Origin: ZC4RG30 sp046347045
Lineage (GTDB): Bacteria; Pseudomonadota; Gammaproteobacteria; Steroidobacterales; Steroidobacteraceae
DNA: 64,000 nt
NCBI GenBank assembly: GCA_046347045.1
Contig: JAXMGX010000014.1
Location: 62,001 to 126,000, forward strand
Direction of reading: 5' to 3'
Shown here: piece by piece, positions 17,552-26,327 of the stretch
How the letters are laid out: each line of letters begins with the position of its first letter
Numbering within the stretch: position 1 is the first letter of the stretch
Program-made: the position numbers and the translations under genes
The notes under the pieces: generated by a model
What the model was told of the DNA's origin: nothing
What the model saw: only the letters and a program-made list of their open reading frames with translations
Databases searched by the model: none

Positions 17552-18255
17552 GCCTGGGTGCCGGCCGCCACGCGCCGCGCGAATTTGAGGTCCTCCCACG
17601 CCTTGCGCTTTTCGGTGGGAGAGCGCAGCAGGTAGGCCGGATGGTAGGTCACGACCAGCGGGATGCGCGCGCCGCCGAAGGCATGCACCTGCCCGCGCAG
17701 CTTGCCGATCGGCGTGTCGGTGGCCAGCAGGTTCTGCGCCGAGATGCGCCCCACGGCCAGCATGATCCTGGGTTTCAACAGAGCAATCTGCCGTTCGAGA
17801 TAGGGCAGACACTGCGCCACTTCGCCGGGCGCCGGGTCGCGGTTGTTCGGCGGGCGGCACTTGAGCACGTTCGCGATGAACACCTGCTCGCGCGCAAGGC
17901 CGATGCCGCGCAGCATGGAATTGAGCAGGCCGCCCGCGCGGCCGACGAATGGTTCGCCCTGCTTGTCTTCTTCGGCGCCGGGCGCCTCGCCCACCACCAG
18001 CCAGCGGGCATTGCGGTCGCCCACGCCGAACACCGTGCGCGTGCGCGTTTCGCACAGCCCGCATTTGCGGCAGGCGGCGACCTCGGCGGCGATGTCTTCC
18101 CAGCGCTCGCCCGCGGCTGCGGGCGCCTGGGCGGTTGCCGCTGTGATCCCGGCGCCCGCATCGGCACGCGCCGCGTTCACGGCTTCGGCCAGCGGCCGGC
18201 GCTGCTGCCAGTCGTCGATGCCCAGTGCCGAGAGGTACTCAACGCGCCCGACCAT
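17548..18255 (-). CDS. Uracil-DNA glycosylase, family 4 (4Fe-4S)
   Basis: Removes uracil from DNA in base-excision repair. It has 235 residues with an N-terminal Ala-rich extension of about 55 residues before the conserved domain. The four iron-sulfur cysteines are Cys62, Cys65, Cys133 and Cys149; the spacings 3, 68 and 16 match those of thermophilic family-4 enzymes. Also visible are motif A GEAPGAEED, FVGRAGGLL and motif B TYHPAYLLR. The ATG at 18255 overlaps the pssA stop (ATGA), which fixes the start. It belongs to the five-gene minus-strand operon. Confidence 0.9.
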   Translation of the reverse strand: MVGRVEYLSALGIDDWQQRRPLAEAVNAARADAGAGITAATAQAPAAAGERWEDIAAEVAACRKCGLCETRTRTVFGVGDRNARWLVVGEAPGAEEDKQGEPFVGRAGGLLNSMLRGIGLAREQVFIANVLKCRPPNNRDPAPGEVAQCLPYLERQIALLKPRIMLAVGRISAQNLLATDTPIGKLRGQVHAFGGARIPLVVTYHPAYLLRSPTEKRKAWEDLKFARRVAAGTQA

Positions 18256-19034
18256 CAGGGCGCATCCGTTTCCCGCGGCTCGCGTCGGTGCCCCCTGCGC
18301 AGTCGCTTGAGCAGCCAGAACAGCGGACCCGACAGCGCGTAGGTGCCGAAGATGACCAGCAGCGCCGTGGGCGGATACAGCGCGATCAGGATGAATCCCA
18401 CCGGCACAAGCAGGAAGGTGGCGAAGCGCACCGGACCTTCGGCATTCAACTGCTTGAAGCTGTTGTAGCCGAAGCTGCTGACCATCAGGAAGCCGGCCGT
18501 GGCCGTGACCAGTGCCGCCACGATGAGTCCGGCAAGGCCTGGTTCGCGCCATTCGCTGGAGGACCAGATGAAGGCCGAGACGATGGCCGCCGCCGAGGGA
18601 CTGGGCAGGCCCTCGAAGAAGCGCTTGTCGGCCGAGGTGCGCGTGTTGAATCGCGCCAGCCGCAATGCCGCGCAGGCAGCGTAGAAGAATGCCGCCAGCC
18701 AGCCCACGCGGCCCCACACCTGGCCGTACTCGAACAGCCGCACCACGCCCCACTGGTAGGCCACGATGGCCGGCGCCACGCCGAAGGACACCATGTCGGC
18801 GAGGCTGTCGTATTCCTTGCCGAAGGCGCTTTCGGTACGCGTGAGCCGCGCCACGCGGCCATCGAGCGTGTCGAACAGCATGGCGGCGAATACCGCGAAA
18901 CCGGCGCGCTCGTAGTTGCCGTCGATGGCGGCGACGATGGCGTAGAAACCCGAGAACAGGCAGCCCGTGGTGAACAGGTTGGGCAGCAGGTAGATCGCGC
19001 GGCTGCGCGGGCGTTCGGGGGTGGGGGCGTCCAT
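18255..19034 (-). CDS. pssA: CDP-diacylglycerol-serine O-phosphatidyltransferase
   Basis: Integral membrane enzyme making phosphatidylserine, the precursor of phosphatidylethanolamine. It has 259 residues with about eight hydrophobic helices. The CDP-alcohol phosphotransferase signature D-x2-DG-x2-AR-x8-G-x3-D-x3-D is complete (DTLDGRVAR...FGKEYDSLAD). The start YLLPNLFTTGCLFSGFYAI is typical of the Bacillus-type, multi-span PssA rather than the E. coli peripheral enzyme. First gene of the operon, divergent from proS across 60 bases. Confidence 0.93.
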   Translation of the reverse strand: MDAPTPERPRSRAIYLLPNLFTTGCLFSGFYAIVAAIDGNYERAGFAVFAAMLFDTLDGRVARLTRTESAFGKEYDSLADMVSFGVAPAIVAYQWGVVRLFEYGQVWGRVGWLAAFFYAACAALRLARFNTRTSADKRFFEGLPSPSAAAIVSAFIWSSSEWREPGLAGLIVAALVTATAGFLMVSSFGYNSFKQLNAEGPVRFATFLLVPVGFILIALYPPTALLVIFGTYALSGPLFWLLKRLRRGHRREPRETDAP

Positions 19035-19094
19035 GGATTGCCTGCATCATATAGACTGACGGGCCAGCCTGCGACCCATGCCGACAAGGATTTC

Positions 19095-20801
19095 ATGCGC
19101 CTTTCCCGCTACCCCATCAACACCTCGAAAGAGACACCCGCGGACGCCGAGGTCATCAGCCACAAGCTGATGCTGCGCGCCGGCCTGATCCGGCGGCTGG
19201 CCGCCGGCATCTACACCTTCCTGCCCTTCGGGCTGCGCGCCGTGCGCAAGGTCGAGAAGATCATCCGCGAGGAAATGGATCGCGCCGGTGCGCTGGAACT
19301 GCTGATGCCCGCGGTGCAGCCGGCCGAGCTGTGGCAGGAGTCCGGCCGCTGGGACCAATACGGCCCCGAACTGCTGCGCCTGAAGGACCGCCACGAGCGC
19401 GATTTCGTCATCGGCCCCACGCACGAGGAAGTGATCACCGACGTGGCGCGGCGCGAGCTCAAGAGCTATCGCCAGCTGCCGGCGAACTTCTACCAGATCC
19501 AGATGAAATTCCGCGACGAGATCCGGCCGCGCTTCGGCGTGATGCGCGGGCGCGAGTTCCTGATGAAGGACGCGTACTCGTTCCATGCCGACCAGGAATC
19601 CCTGGCCGAGGGCTATGCAGCGATGAAGGCCGCCTACACGCGCATGTTCGAGCGCATGGGGCTCACCTTCCGCTCGGTGCGGGCCGACACCGGCTCCATC
19701 GGCGGCAGCGCGTCGGAGGAGTTCCAGGTGCTGGCCGATTCAGGCGAAGACGCCATCGCCGTGTCGGACGCGGACGACTACGCCGCCAACCTGGAACTGG
19801 CGCCCTCGCCGCCCTACGACGGCCGGCGCGCCGCGGCCACACAGCCGATGACGCAGGTGTCCACGCCCGGCACGAAGACCATCGCCGATGTCAGTGCAAT
19901 GCTGGGCGTCGACGCCACGCGCTGCGTGAAGACACTGATCGTCGAAGGCAGCGATGGCGGCGTGGTGGCGTTGATACTTCGTGGCGATCACGAAATGAAT
20001 GCCGTGAAGGCGCAGAAGGTGGCAGGCGTCGCGAGCCCGCTGCGCATGGCCACCGCGCCGCGCGTGCTGGCCGCCACCGGCACCGAGACGGGTTTCCTGG
20101 GGCCCGTGGGCCTCAAGTGCCGCATCGTGGTCGACCATGCCGCCGCTGCGCTGGCGGATTTCATCTGCGGCGCCAACGCGAAGGATGCGCACCTCACCGG
20201 CGTGAACTGGGGCCGCGACCTGCCGGAGCCCGAAATCGCGGACCTGCGCAATGTGGTGGCCGGCGACCCCAGCCCCTCGGGCAAGGGCACGCTGTCCATC
20301 CGCCGCGGCATCGAGGTGGGCCATATCTTCCAGCTCGGCCGCAAGTACAGCGAGGCCATGCAGGCCTCGGTGCTCGACCCCGCCGGCAAGCCCCTGACAC
20401 CCCTGATGGGCTGCTACGGCATTGGTGTGACGCGCGTCGTGGCGGCGGCCATTGAACAAAATCATGATGACAAGGGCATCATCTGGCCCGAACCCATCGC
20501 GCCCTACACCGTGCTCATCGTCACCCTCAACCACGACCGCTCCGAAGCCGTGCGCAACGCGGCCGATGCGCTGTATTCGCAGCTCAACGCGGCCGGCATC
20601 GACACCCTGTACGACGACCGCGACGCGCGGCCCGGCGTGAAGTTCGCGGACGCGGAGCTCTTGGGCATTCCGCACTGCGTGATCATCGGCGACCGTGGCC
20701 TGGCCGCGGGCGCACTCGAATACCGCAACCGGCGCACCGGCGAAACCGGTGAGCTTCCCGTCAATGGCACCGTCGCAGCGATTCGCGCACGCCTGGCGTA
20801 G
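19095..20801 (+). CDS. proS: Prolyl-tRNA synthetase
   Basis: Class II synthetase charging tRNA-Pro, 568 residues. Motif 1 region (GALELLMPAVQPAELWQESGRW), motif 2 (FRDEIRPRFGVMRGREFLMKD) and the C-terminal anticodon-binding domain are present. A YbaK-type editing insertion, which clears mischarged alanine, sits between motifs 2 and 3 (about residues 230-385). The ATG at 19095 starts with MRLSRYPINTSKETP, as in other bacterial ProS; the longer upstream frame is noncoding. The 3' end overlaps the next gene by 38 bases. Confidence 0.96.
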   Translation: MRLSRYPINTSKETPADAEVISHKLMLRAGLIRRLAAGIYTFLPFGLRAVRKVEKIIREEMDRAGALELLMPAVQPAELWQESGRWDQYGPELLRLKDRHERDFVIGPTHEEVITDVARRELKSYRQLPANFYQIQMKFRDEIRPRFGVMRGREFLMKDAYSFHADQESLAEGYAAMKAAYTRMFERMGLTFRSVRADTGSIGGSASEEFQVLADSGEDAIAVSDADDYAANLELAPSPPYDGRRAAATQPMTQVSTPGTKTIADVSAMLGVDATRCVKTLIVEGSDGGVVALILRGDHEMNAVKAQKVAGVASPLRMATAPRVLAATGTETGFLGPVGLKCRIVVDHAAAALADFICGANAKDAHLTGVNWGRDLPEPEIADLRNVVAGDPSPSGKGTLSIRRGIEVGHIFQLGRKYSEAMQASVLDPAGKPLTPLMGCYGIGVTRVVAAAIEQNHDDKGIIWPEPIAPYTVLIVTLNHDRSEAVRNAADALYSQLNAAGIDTLYDDRDARPGVKFADAELLGIPHCVIIGDRGLAAGALEYRNRRTGETGELPVNGTVAAIRARLA

Positions 20802-21402
20802 CGCCTTCGCGCTGCTCGCCACCTGGCTGGCGCTGGCCGGCCAGGCCGTGGCCGACGCGCAGCGCGATCCGGAACTGCGCGGCATCGTGACCCAGGCCAT
20901 CGCCACGGCCGAGTGCTTTCCCGACAAATTCGATTCGGCCGTCTGGTTCACGATGATGGAACCGAAGCTGCGCCGCACGGTGCGCGACACCGCCGAGCGC
21001 ATGCAGATCCTGAAGACCGCCTTCTGCGAGGCGCACCGCCCCGGCATGCAGCGGCTGCCGCCCGGCCTCGTGATGGCGGTGATGGACATCGAGAGCCGCT
21101 TCGACCGGTGGGCGGTTTCCTCCGCCGGCGCGGTGGGCCTGATGCAGGTGATGCCCTTCTGGCCCGAACAACTCGGCATGAAGCGCCATCAGCTCACGCA
21201 GATCGAGGCCAACATGCGCATGGGCTGCGCCATCCTGCGTTTCTACCTGCAGCGCGAGAAGAACGACGTGCGTCGCGCGCTGGCACGCTACAACGGCAGC
21301 GTGGGCCGGCGCGAATACCCCGACCTGGTGGTGAACCGCTGGACGCGCAACTGGAATGGCGCCGACGATCTGGGCGCCCCGAAGGTGAGCGCCACGCGAT
21401 GA
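20764..21402 (+). CDS. Small secreted lytic transglycosylase (SLT domain)
   Basis: Exported murein hydrolase of 212 residues. The signal peptide covers about residues 1-31 (cleavage near AVA-DAQ), followed by a single SLT domain. The catalytic glutamate is Glu110 in DIESRF, followed by the AVGLMQVMPFW loop and the ARYNGS motif near the end. The ATG at 20764 is inside the proS 3' end; this 38-base overlap gives the best signal peptide. In related bacteria a transglycosylase gene commonly follows proS. Its stop overlaps the flavoprotein start (ATGA). Confidence 0.85.
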   Translation: MAPSQRFAHAWRSAFALLATWLALAGQAVADAQRDPELRGIVTQAIATAECFPDKFDSAVWFTMMEPKLRRTVRDTAERMQILKTAFCEAHRPGMQRLPPGLVMAVMDIESRFDRWAVSSAGAVGLMQVMPFWPEQLGMKRHQLTQIEANMRMGCAILRFYLQREKNDVRRALARYNGSVGRREYPDLVVNRWTRNWNGADDLGAPKVSATR

Positions 21403-22001
21403 GCGCCGAGATCCTGGTGGTGTACTACTCGCGCAATGGCACCACCGCGCAGCTCGCACGCCAGGTATGCCGCGGCGTGGAATCCGTGGCTGGCGCCGCG
21501 GCGCGGCTGCGCAGCGTGCCGCCGGTGACCGCCGAAAGCGAACGACCGGTCAGCGCGGCGCCCGATGCCGGCGCCCCCTGGGCCACGCTCGACGATCTTG
21601 CCGGCTGCGATGGCCTGATTCTCGGCAGCCCCGTGCGCTTCGGCAACATGGCCGCGCCGCTGAAGTACTTCATCGACCAGACCTCGGGGCTGTGGCTGCG
21701 TGGCGCGCTGGTGGACAAACCCGCCGCGGTGTTCACCTCATCGCAGACGCTGCATGGCGGCCAGGAAAGCACGCTGCTGTCGATGATGACGCCGCTGCTG
21801 CATCATGGAATGCTGCTGGCGGGACTGCCGTTCACGCTGCCGGAACTGCCCGCCACGCGCAGCGGCGGCACGCCCTATGGCGCATCGCATGTCACCTCGG
21901 CCAGCACCAGCGGCGAGCTCTCCGCCGAGGAATCGCAGCTCGCGCGCGCGCTGGGTCGCCGCGTCGCCACGCTGGCGCTGGCGTTGAAAGCCGCGCGCTG
22001 A
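21399..22001 (+). CDS. wrbA: WrbA-like NAD(P)H:quinone oxidoreductase (flavodoxin fold)
   Basis: FMN-binding protein of 200 residues resembling WrbA, which reduces quinones by two electrons. The phosphate-binding loop is YSRNGTTAQLA at the N-terminus; the loop GSPVRFGNMAAPLKYFIDQTSGLW and the TSSQTLHGGQESTL segment match WrbA. The ATG at 21399 overlaps the transglycosylase stop. The last base abuts the convergent hda stop codon with no gap. Exact substrate unknown. Confidence 0.85.
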   Translation: MSAEILVVYYSRNGTTAQLARQVCRGVESVAGAAARLRSVPPVTAESERPVSAAPDAGAPWATLDDLAGCDGLILGSPVRFGNMAAPLKYFIDQTSGLWLRGALVDKPAAVFTSSQTLHGGQESTLLSMMTPLLHHGMLLAGLPFTLPELPATRSGGTPYGASHVTSASTSGELSAEESQLARALGRRVATLALALKAAR

Positions 22002-22679
22002 TCAGTCCGCGAGGCCCAGCACCTGCCGGATGAACGGCACCGTCACGCGCCGCTGTGCCGCCAGCGAGGCCGCGTCCAGTGCATCGAGAATGCCGGCCAG
22101 ATGTCCCATGTCCCGGGCAAAGCGCCGCTGCAGGAACTGCACCGTCTCGTCGGGCAACTCGAAACCGCGCAGCCGCGCACGCAACTGCAGCGCCTGGCGC
22201 TGCTGCCCCTCATCGAGCGGACGCAGCGCGAAGTGCGCCAGCGCCGCCAGCCGCGATGCGAGATCGGGCAGCCGGATCGGAAGCTGCGTGGCCGGCGCGC
22301 TGGCGGCGAGTGCGAGCCCGCTGCCACGCCGTTCGTTGTAGAGGTTGAACAGCGCCGTCTCCCATGCTGCATTGCCGGCGATGGCGTCGAGGTCGTCGAT
22401 GGCCACCAGCGGCAGCGCCGCCGCACCGTCGAGCACGCCCGGCCCCATTTGCGCCAGCGACTCCAGCGGCAGGAAGGCCGCACCCGGCACCGCCACGCAC
22501 AAGGCCTGCAGCAGATGCGACCTGCCGCTGCCCGGCGCGCCGTGCAGGAACAGGCCGCCTTCGCCGCCCGCGTCCGCCTGCGCCCGCGCGGCGGCCAGCG
22601 CCAGCGCGTTGTCCCCGGCGAGGAAATTGTCGAACACTGCGCGGTCGGTCAGCCGCACACCCAGCGTGAGCTGTCGCAT
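22002..22679 (-). CDS. hda: DnaA regulatory inactivator Hda
   Basis: AAA+ protein of 225 residues, homologous to DnaA domain III, which with the sliding clamp stimulates ATP hydrolysis by DnaA and so limits re-initiation of replication. The N-terminal QLTLGVRL segment fits the clamp-binding motif. The P-loop reads HGAPGSGRSHLL, with arginine in place of the usual lysine, as also in E. coli Hda. Walker B is LVAIDDLDAI. The ATGA overlap with pgsA upstream indicates cotranscription. Confidence 0.9.
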   Translation of the reverse strand: MRQLTLGVRLTDRAVFDNFLAGDNALALAAARAQADAGGEGGLFLHGAPGSGRSHLLQALCVAVPGAAFLPLESLAQMGPGVLDGAAALPLVAIDDLDAIAGNAAWETALFNLYNERRGSGLALAASAPATQLPIRLPDLASRLAALAHFALRPLDEGQQRQALQLRARLRGFELPDETVQFLQRRFARDMGHLAGILDALDAASLAAQRRVTVPFIRQVLGLAD

Positions 22680-23227
22680 CAGGCCGCCGACGCCTGGGCA
22701 AGCGCGCGCCGCACGAAGCGCGCGACATAGTCGATGCCGCTGGCCACGGTGGTGAGCACCATCACCACCGCCAGCGCGTCGATCACCTCGCGCGGCGGCA
22801 GCCTGATGGCGCTGGCGAGGATCACGGCCAGCAGGTAGAGGATCTGCATGCCGGTGTTGATCTTGCTGATGAAGGTGGGCCGGCCCCTAAGCGGCCCGAA
22901 CCACAGCCGGAACACCAGCGCGCCCAGGCCGATGACCACATCCCGTGCCACCGCCACCGTCGCCACCCACCAGGGCGCGATATCGAGCCACGCGGCGGTG
23001 ATGAACACCGACATCAACAGCAGCTTGTCGGCCATGGGATCGAGGAAGCGGCCGAGGTCCGAGGTCCAGTGGAACCGCTTGGCGAGGTAGCCATCGAGAC
23101 CGTCCGACACGGCCGCGATGCTGAACAGCACCAGGATGCGCGCCTGCTCGCCGGCCACCATTGCCTGCAGCAGCGGCACGATGAGGGCGATCCGGACCAG
23201 GCAGATGATGTTGGGAAGGTGGCGCAT
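22679..23227 (-). CDS. pgsA: CDP-alcohol phosphatidyltransferase, probably PgsA
   Basis: Membrane protein of 182 residues with the CDP-alcohol phosphotransferase signature complete in SDGLDGYLAKRF...DLGRFLDPMADK. N-terminal LPNIICLVRI and length fit CDP-diacylglycerol-glycerol-3-phosphate 3-phosphatidyltransferase, the first step to phosphatidylglycerol and cardiolipin. Other family members of similar size cannot be ruled out. The ATG at 23227 was chosen because the long upstream extension overlaps purM and lacks family similarity. It is divergent from purM. Confidence 0.8.
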   Translation of the reverse strand: MRHLPNIICLVRIALIVPLLQAMVAGEQARILVLFSIAAVSDGLDGYLAKRFHWTSDLGRFLDPMADKLLLMSVFITAAWLDIAPWWVATVAVARDVVIGLGALVFRLWFGPLRGRPTFISKINTGMQILYLLAVILASAIRLPPREVIDALAVVMVLTTVASGIDYVARFVRRALAQASAA

Positions 23228-23249
23228 GACGCAGCACGTGGCGGCCCTA

Positions 23250-23255
23250 TACAAT
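23250..23255 (+). promoter_or_regulatory. Candidate purM promoter -10
   Basis: TACAAT (within TATACAAT) lies 35 bases before the purM ATG. An ATGACG hexamer 18 bases upstream is a 4/6 match to -35. It sits in the 63-base divergent pgsA/purM region. Confidence 0.4.
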
Positions 23256-23290
23256 ATCCGAAGCGGACAACCCGCTGGAAATCCCAAGCA

Positions 23291-24319
23291 ATGCAGAAAT
23301 CCCCCGGGCTCACGTATCGCGATGCCGGCGTCGACATCGATGCCGGCGACGAACTGGTCGAACGCATCAAGCCCATCGTCAGGCGCACGCAGCGCCCCGA
23401 GGTGCTGGCCGGCGTCGGCGGGTTCGGCGCGCTGGTGGGCCTGCCGCAGAAATACCGCGAGCCGGTGCTGGTATCGGGCACCGACGGCGTGGGCACCAAG
23501 CTGCGCCTGGCCATCGACACCGGCCGCCACGAGCGCATCGGCATCGACCTTGTGGCCATGTGCGTGAACGACGTGGCCGTGCAGGGCGCGGAACCGCTCT
23601 TTTTCCTCGACTACTACGCCACCGGCAAACTGTCGGTGGACGTGGCCGCCACGGTCATCGCCGGCATTGCCGAGGGTTGCCGGCAGGCCGGCTGCGCGCT
23701 GGTGGGCGGCGAAACCGCCGAGATGCCCGGCATGTACCATGGCGGCGATTACGACCTCGCCGGCTTCTGCGTGGGCGTGGTGGAGCGCAGCGGCATCATC
23801 GACGGCACGAAGGTGAAGCCCGGCGACGCCATCATCGGCATGGCCTCCTCCGGCGTGCACTCCAACGGCTATTCACTGGTGCGCAAGCTCATCCAGGTGG
23901 CCGGCGCCGATGAACGCACGCAGCTCGATGGCAGGCCGCTGTTCGATCGCCTGCTCGAACCCACGCGCATCTACGTGAAGAACATGCTCGCGCTTGCAGC
24001 GAACGTGCCCGTGCATGCTTTCGCGCACATCACCGGCGGCGGCCTCACCGACAACATCCCGCGCGTGCTGCCCGATGGCATGGAGGCACGACTCGAGCGC
24101 CGCGCCTGGCATGCCGATCCGCTGTTCGACTGGCTGTCCGCCACGGGCAACATTGCGCCCGCCGAGATGCACCGCACCTTCAACTGCGGCATCGGCATGG
24201 TTGCGGTGGTCGCGGCCGACAAGGCCGACGAGGCGCTGCGACTGCTCAATGGCGCTGGCGAGCGCGCCACGCTGATCGGCCACATCCGCGTCGGCAACGC
24301 GGGCGTCGTGATTGACTGA
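23291..24319 (+). CDS. purM: Phosphoribosylformylglycinamidine cyclo-ligase (AIR synthetase)
   Basis: Fifth step of de novo purine synthesis: ATP-dependent closure of FGAM to AIR. It has 342 residues. Family motifs seen are GFGALVGLP, SGTDGVGTKL, VNDVAVQGAEPLFFLDY, GGETAEMPGMY, GMASSGVHSNGYSLVR and HITGGGLTDNIPR. The ATG at 23291 gives the normal N-terminus (LTYRDAGVDIDAGDELV). It overlaps purN by 8 bases, so both are coupled. Confidence 0.97.
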   Translation: MQKSPGLTYRDAGVDIDAGDELVERIKPIVRRTQRPEVLAGVGGFGALVGLPQKYREPVLVSGTDGVGTKLRLAIDTGRHERIGIDLVAMCVNDVAVQGAEPLFFLDYYATGKLSVDVAATVIAGIAEGCRQAGCALVGGETAEMPGMYHGGDYDLAGFCVGVVERSGIIDGTKVKPGDAIIGMASSGVHSNGYSLVRKLIQVAGADERTQLDGRPLFDRLLEPTRIYVKNMLALAANVPVHAFAHITGGGLTDNIPRVLPDGMEARLERRAWHADPLFDWLSATGNIAPAEMHRTFNCGIGMVAVVAADKADEALRLLNGAGERATLIGHIRVGNAGVVID

Positions 24320-24992
24320 CAGCCCGCCCCGGCTGCGCCTCGCCATCCTGATCTCGGGTGCGGGCAGCAACATGGTGGCCATTGCGCGCGCCTGCGCCGA
24401 AGGGCGGATCGACGCCACCGTGGCCGTGGTGATCAGCGACAACCCCGGGGCCGGCGGCCTCGAACGCGCCCGCGAACTGGGACTGGCCGCGACCGTGGTG
24501 GACGCTGCGGCCTTCCGCCGCGAGGGTCGCCTCGACCGCAGTGCATTCGAGGCTGCCATCGAAGAACAAATCCGTGCGCATGGCGGCGAGGCCATCGTGC
24601 TGGCGGGCTTCATGCGCGTGCTGTCCGGTTCATTCGCACAACGGCACGCGGGGCGGATGCTGAATATCCACCCCTCGTTGCTGCCGCTGTATCCCGGCCT
24701 CGACACGCACGCGCGGGCGCTGGCGGCCGGTGACCGGCAGCATGGCGTGACCGTGCACTTCGTCACCGCGGAGCTAGATGGAGGCCCGGCCGTGATCCAG
24801 TCCACGGTACCGGTGCTGGCCGGGGACGACATCCAGCGCCTTTCAGCCCGGGTTCATGCGGCCGAACACATCATCTACCCGATGGCAATCCAATGGCTGG
24901 CATCGGGCAGGCTGCAATGGAATGGCGGCCGGCCCACCCTGGACGGCAAGGTCCTGGATGCGCCGGTGCAGCACGATGCGGGTGCGACGTGA
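24312..24992 (+). CDS. purN: Phosphoribosylglycinamide formyltransferase
   Basis: Third step of purine synthesis: transfer of formyl from 10-formyl-THF to GAR. It has 226 residues. Visible are the N-terminal LISGAGSNM loop, the catalytic Asn and His in NIHPSLLP, and the Asp in the ELDGGPAV segment. The only start giving a full N-terminus is a TTG at 24312, which overlaps purM by 8 bases; translation is presumably coupled. The C-terminus runs into a GTGA overlap with the next gene. Confidence 0.94.
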   Translation: MTDSPPRLRLAILISGAGSNMVAIARACAEGRIDATVAVVISDNPGAGGLERARELGLAATVVDAAAFRREGRLDRSAFEAAIEEQIRAHGGEAIVLAGFMRVLSGSFAQRHAGRMLNIHPSLLPLYPGLDTHARALAAGDRQHGVTVHFVTAELDGGPAVIQSTVPVLAGDDIQRLSARVHAAEHIIYPMAIQWLASGRLQWNGGRPTLDGKVLDAPVQHDAGAT

Positions 24993-25750
24993 ACTGGACC
25001 CGAACCCGGCAGGTGGCGCGCACCGCGCTCACGCCCCGTGCCTGGCTCATGACTGCCCTGGCTTCGATGCCGCTGCTGGCCGGCGCGGTGGAAGCCCCGG
25101 CGGCGGAGCTCAAACCCTTCACCGCCAGCTACACCATCTCGTGGCATGGCATGTCGGCGGGCACCGCACAGTTGCAGTTGCAGCGCCTGCCCGACGGCCG
25201 CTGGTCGTACCAGTCGCTGAGCACCGCGCGCGGCCTGTTCCGGCTCGCCATGCCGGCCGAACTGCGCTCGCGCACGATCTTCACCATCAGGGAAGGCCGC
25301 ATCGTTCCGGAACTGTTCACCGCCGATGATGGCGCTGCGAGTTCCAGCAAGGACCAGGAACTGCGCTTCGACTGGAACACCGGCCGCGTCACCGGTGTGG
25401 CCGAGAAACGCAGCGTCGACCTGCCGCTGCAGCCCGGGCTGCTCGACACCATGTCGGTGCAGATTGCACTGATGCACGAACTGCTGTCGGGCGGCACGCC
25501 CAGGCACTTCGTGCTGGTCGACAAGGACAAGATCAAGGACTACGACTACACAGCCGTCGGACAGGAACCGCTGTCCACACCGATCGGCGAATTCAGCAGC
25601 GTGATCTTCCGCAGCGCCCGGCCCGGCTCCACCACGGGCACGTATTTCTGGTGCGCGCCGATGCTGGGCTTCCTGCCGCTGAAGGTGGAGCGGCGCGACG
25701 GCAGCAAGGTGCAGTGGTCGATGTCGCTGGTGACGGCCTCGACCAACTGA
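24989..25750 (+). CDS. DUF3108 exported protein
   Basis: Protein of 253 residues with an N-terminal hydrophobic signal (about residues 18-40, cleavage near GAVEAPAAE), then a beta-rich DUF3108 domain (FTASYTISWHGM...GTAQLQLQ). DUF3108 proteins are predicted to be periplasmic; no activity is established. A gene of this family follows purN in many gammaproteobacteria, and here the GTG start overlaps the purN stop by 4 bases. The longer upstream frame is noncoding. Confidence 0.8.
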   Translation: MNWTRTRQVARTALTPRAWLMTALASMPLLAGAVEAPAAELKPFTASYTISWHGMSAGTAQLQLQRLPDGRWSYQSLSTARGLFRLAMPAELRSRTIFTIREGRIVPELFTADDGAASSSKDQELRFDWNTGRVTGVAEKRSVDLPLQPGLLDTMSVQIALMHELLSGGTPRHFVLVDKDKIKDYDYTAVGQEPLSTPIGEFSSVIFRSARPGSTTGTYFWCAPMLGFLPLKVERRDGSKVQWSMSLVTASTN

Positions 25751-25760
25751 GCCTGCGGCA

Positions 25761-26327
25761 CTAGGCCTTCGGCAGCGTCACGCCTTTCTGACCCTGGTAC
25801 TTGCCGCCGCGGTCCTTGTATGAGGTGCCGCACACCTCGTCCGACTCGAAGAACAGCATCTGCGCCACGCCCTCGTTGGCGTAGATCTTCGCCGGCAGCG
25901 TGGTGGTGTTGGAGAATTCCAGCGTCACATGCCCTTCCCACTCCGGCTCCAGCGGCGTGACGTTCACGATGATGCCGCAGCGCGCATAGGTGGACTTGCC
26001 CAGGCACACCACCAGCACGTTGCGCGGAATGCGGAAATACTCCACCGTGCGCGCCAGCGCGAAGGAATTCGGCGGGATGATGCACACATCCGAGGTCACG
26101 TCGACGAAGCTCTGCGGATCGAAGGCCTTCGGATCGACGATGGTGCTGTTGATGTTGGTGAAGATCTTGAACTCGCGCGCACAGCGCACGTCGTAGCCAT
26201 AGCTCGACGTGCCGTACGAGACGATCCTGCCTCCGCCCGCATCGCGCACCTGGCCGGGCTCGAACGGCTCGATCATCTTCTGCGCAGCCGCCATGCGGCG
26301 GATCCAGTGATCCGACTTGATGCTCAT
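25761..26327 (-). CDS. dcd: dCTP deaminase
   Basis: Trimeric enzyme of 188 residues making dUTP from dCTP, the main route to dTMP in gammaproteobacteria. Motifs seen: SYGYDVR, IPPNSFALARTVEYF, CLGKSTYARCGI, and the catalytic Glu in the EPEWEGHVTLEFSN segment. The C-terminus GKYQGQKGVTLPKA is also conserved. The start forms an ATGA overlap with the apbC stop. It converges on the DUF3108 gene 10 bases away. Confidence 0.96.
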   Translation of the reverse strand: MSIKSDHWIRRMAAAQKMIEPFEPGQVRDAGGGRIVSYGTSSYGYDVRCAREFKIFTNINSTIVDPKAFDPQSFVDVTSDVCIIPPNSFALARTVEYFRIPRNVLVVCLGKSTYARCGIIVNVTPLEPEWEGHVTLEFSNTTTLPAKIYANEGVAQMLFFESDEVCGTSYKDRGGKYQGQKGVTLPKA

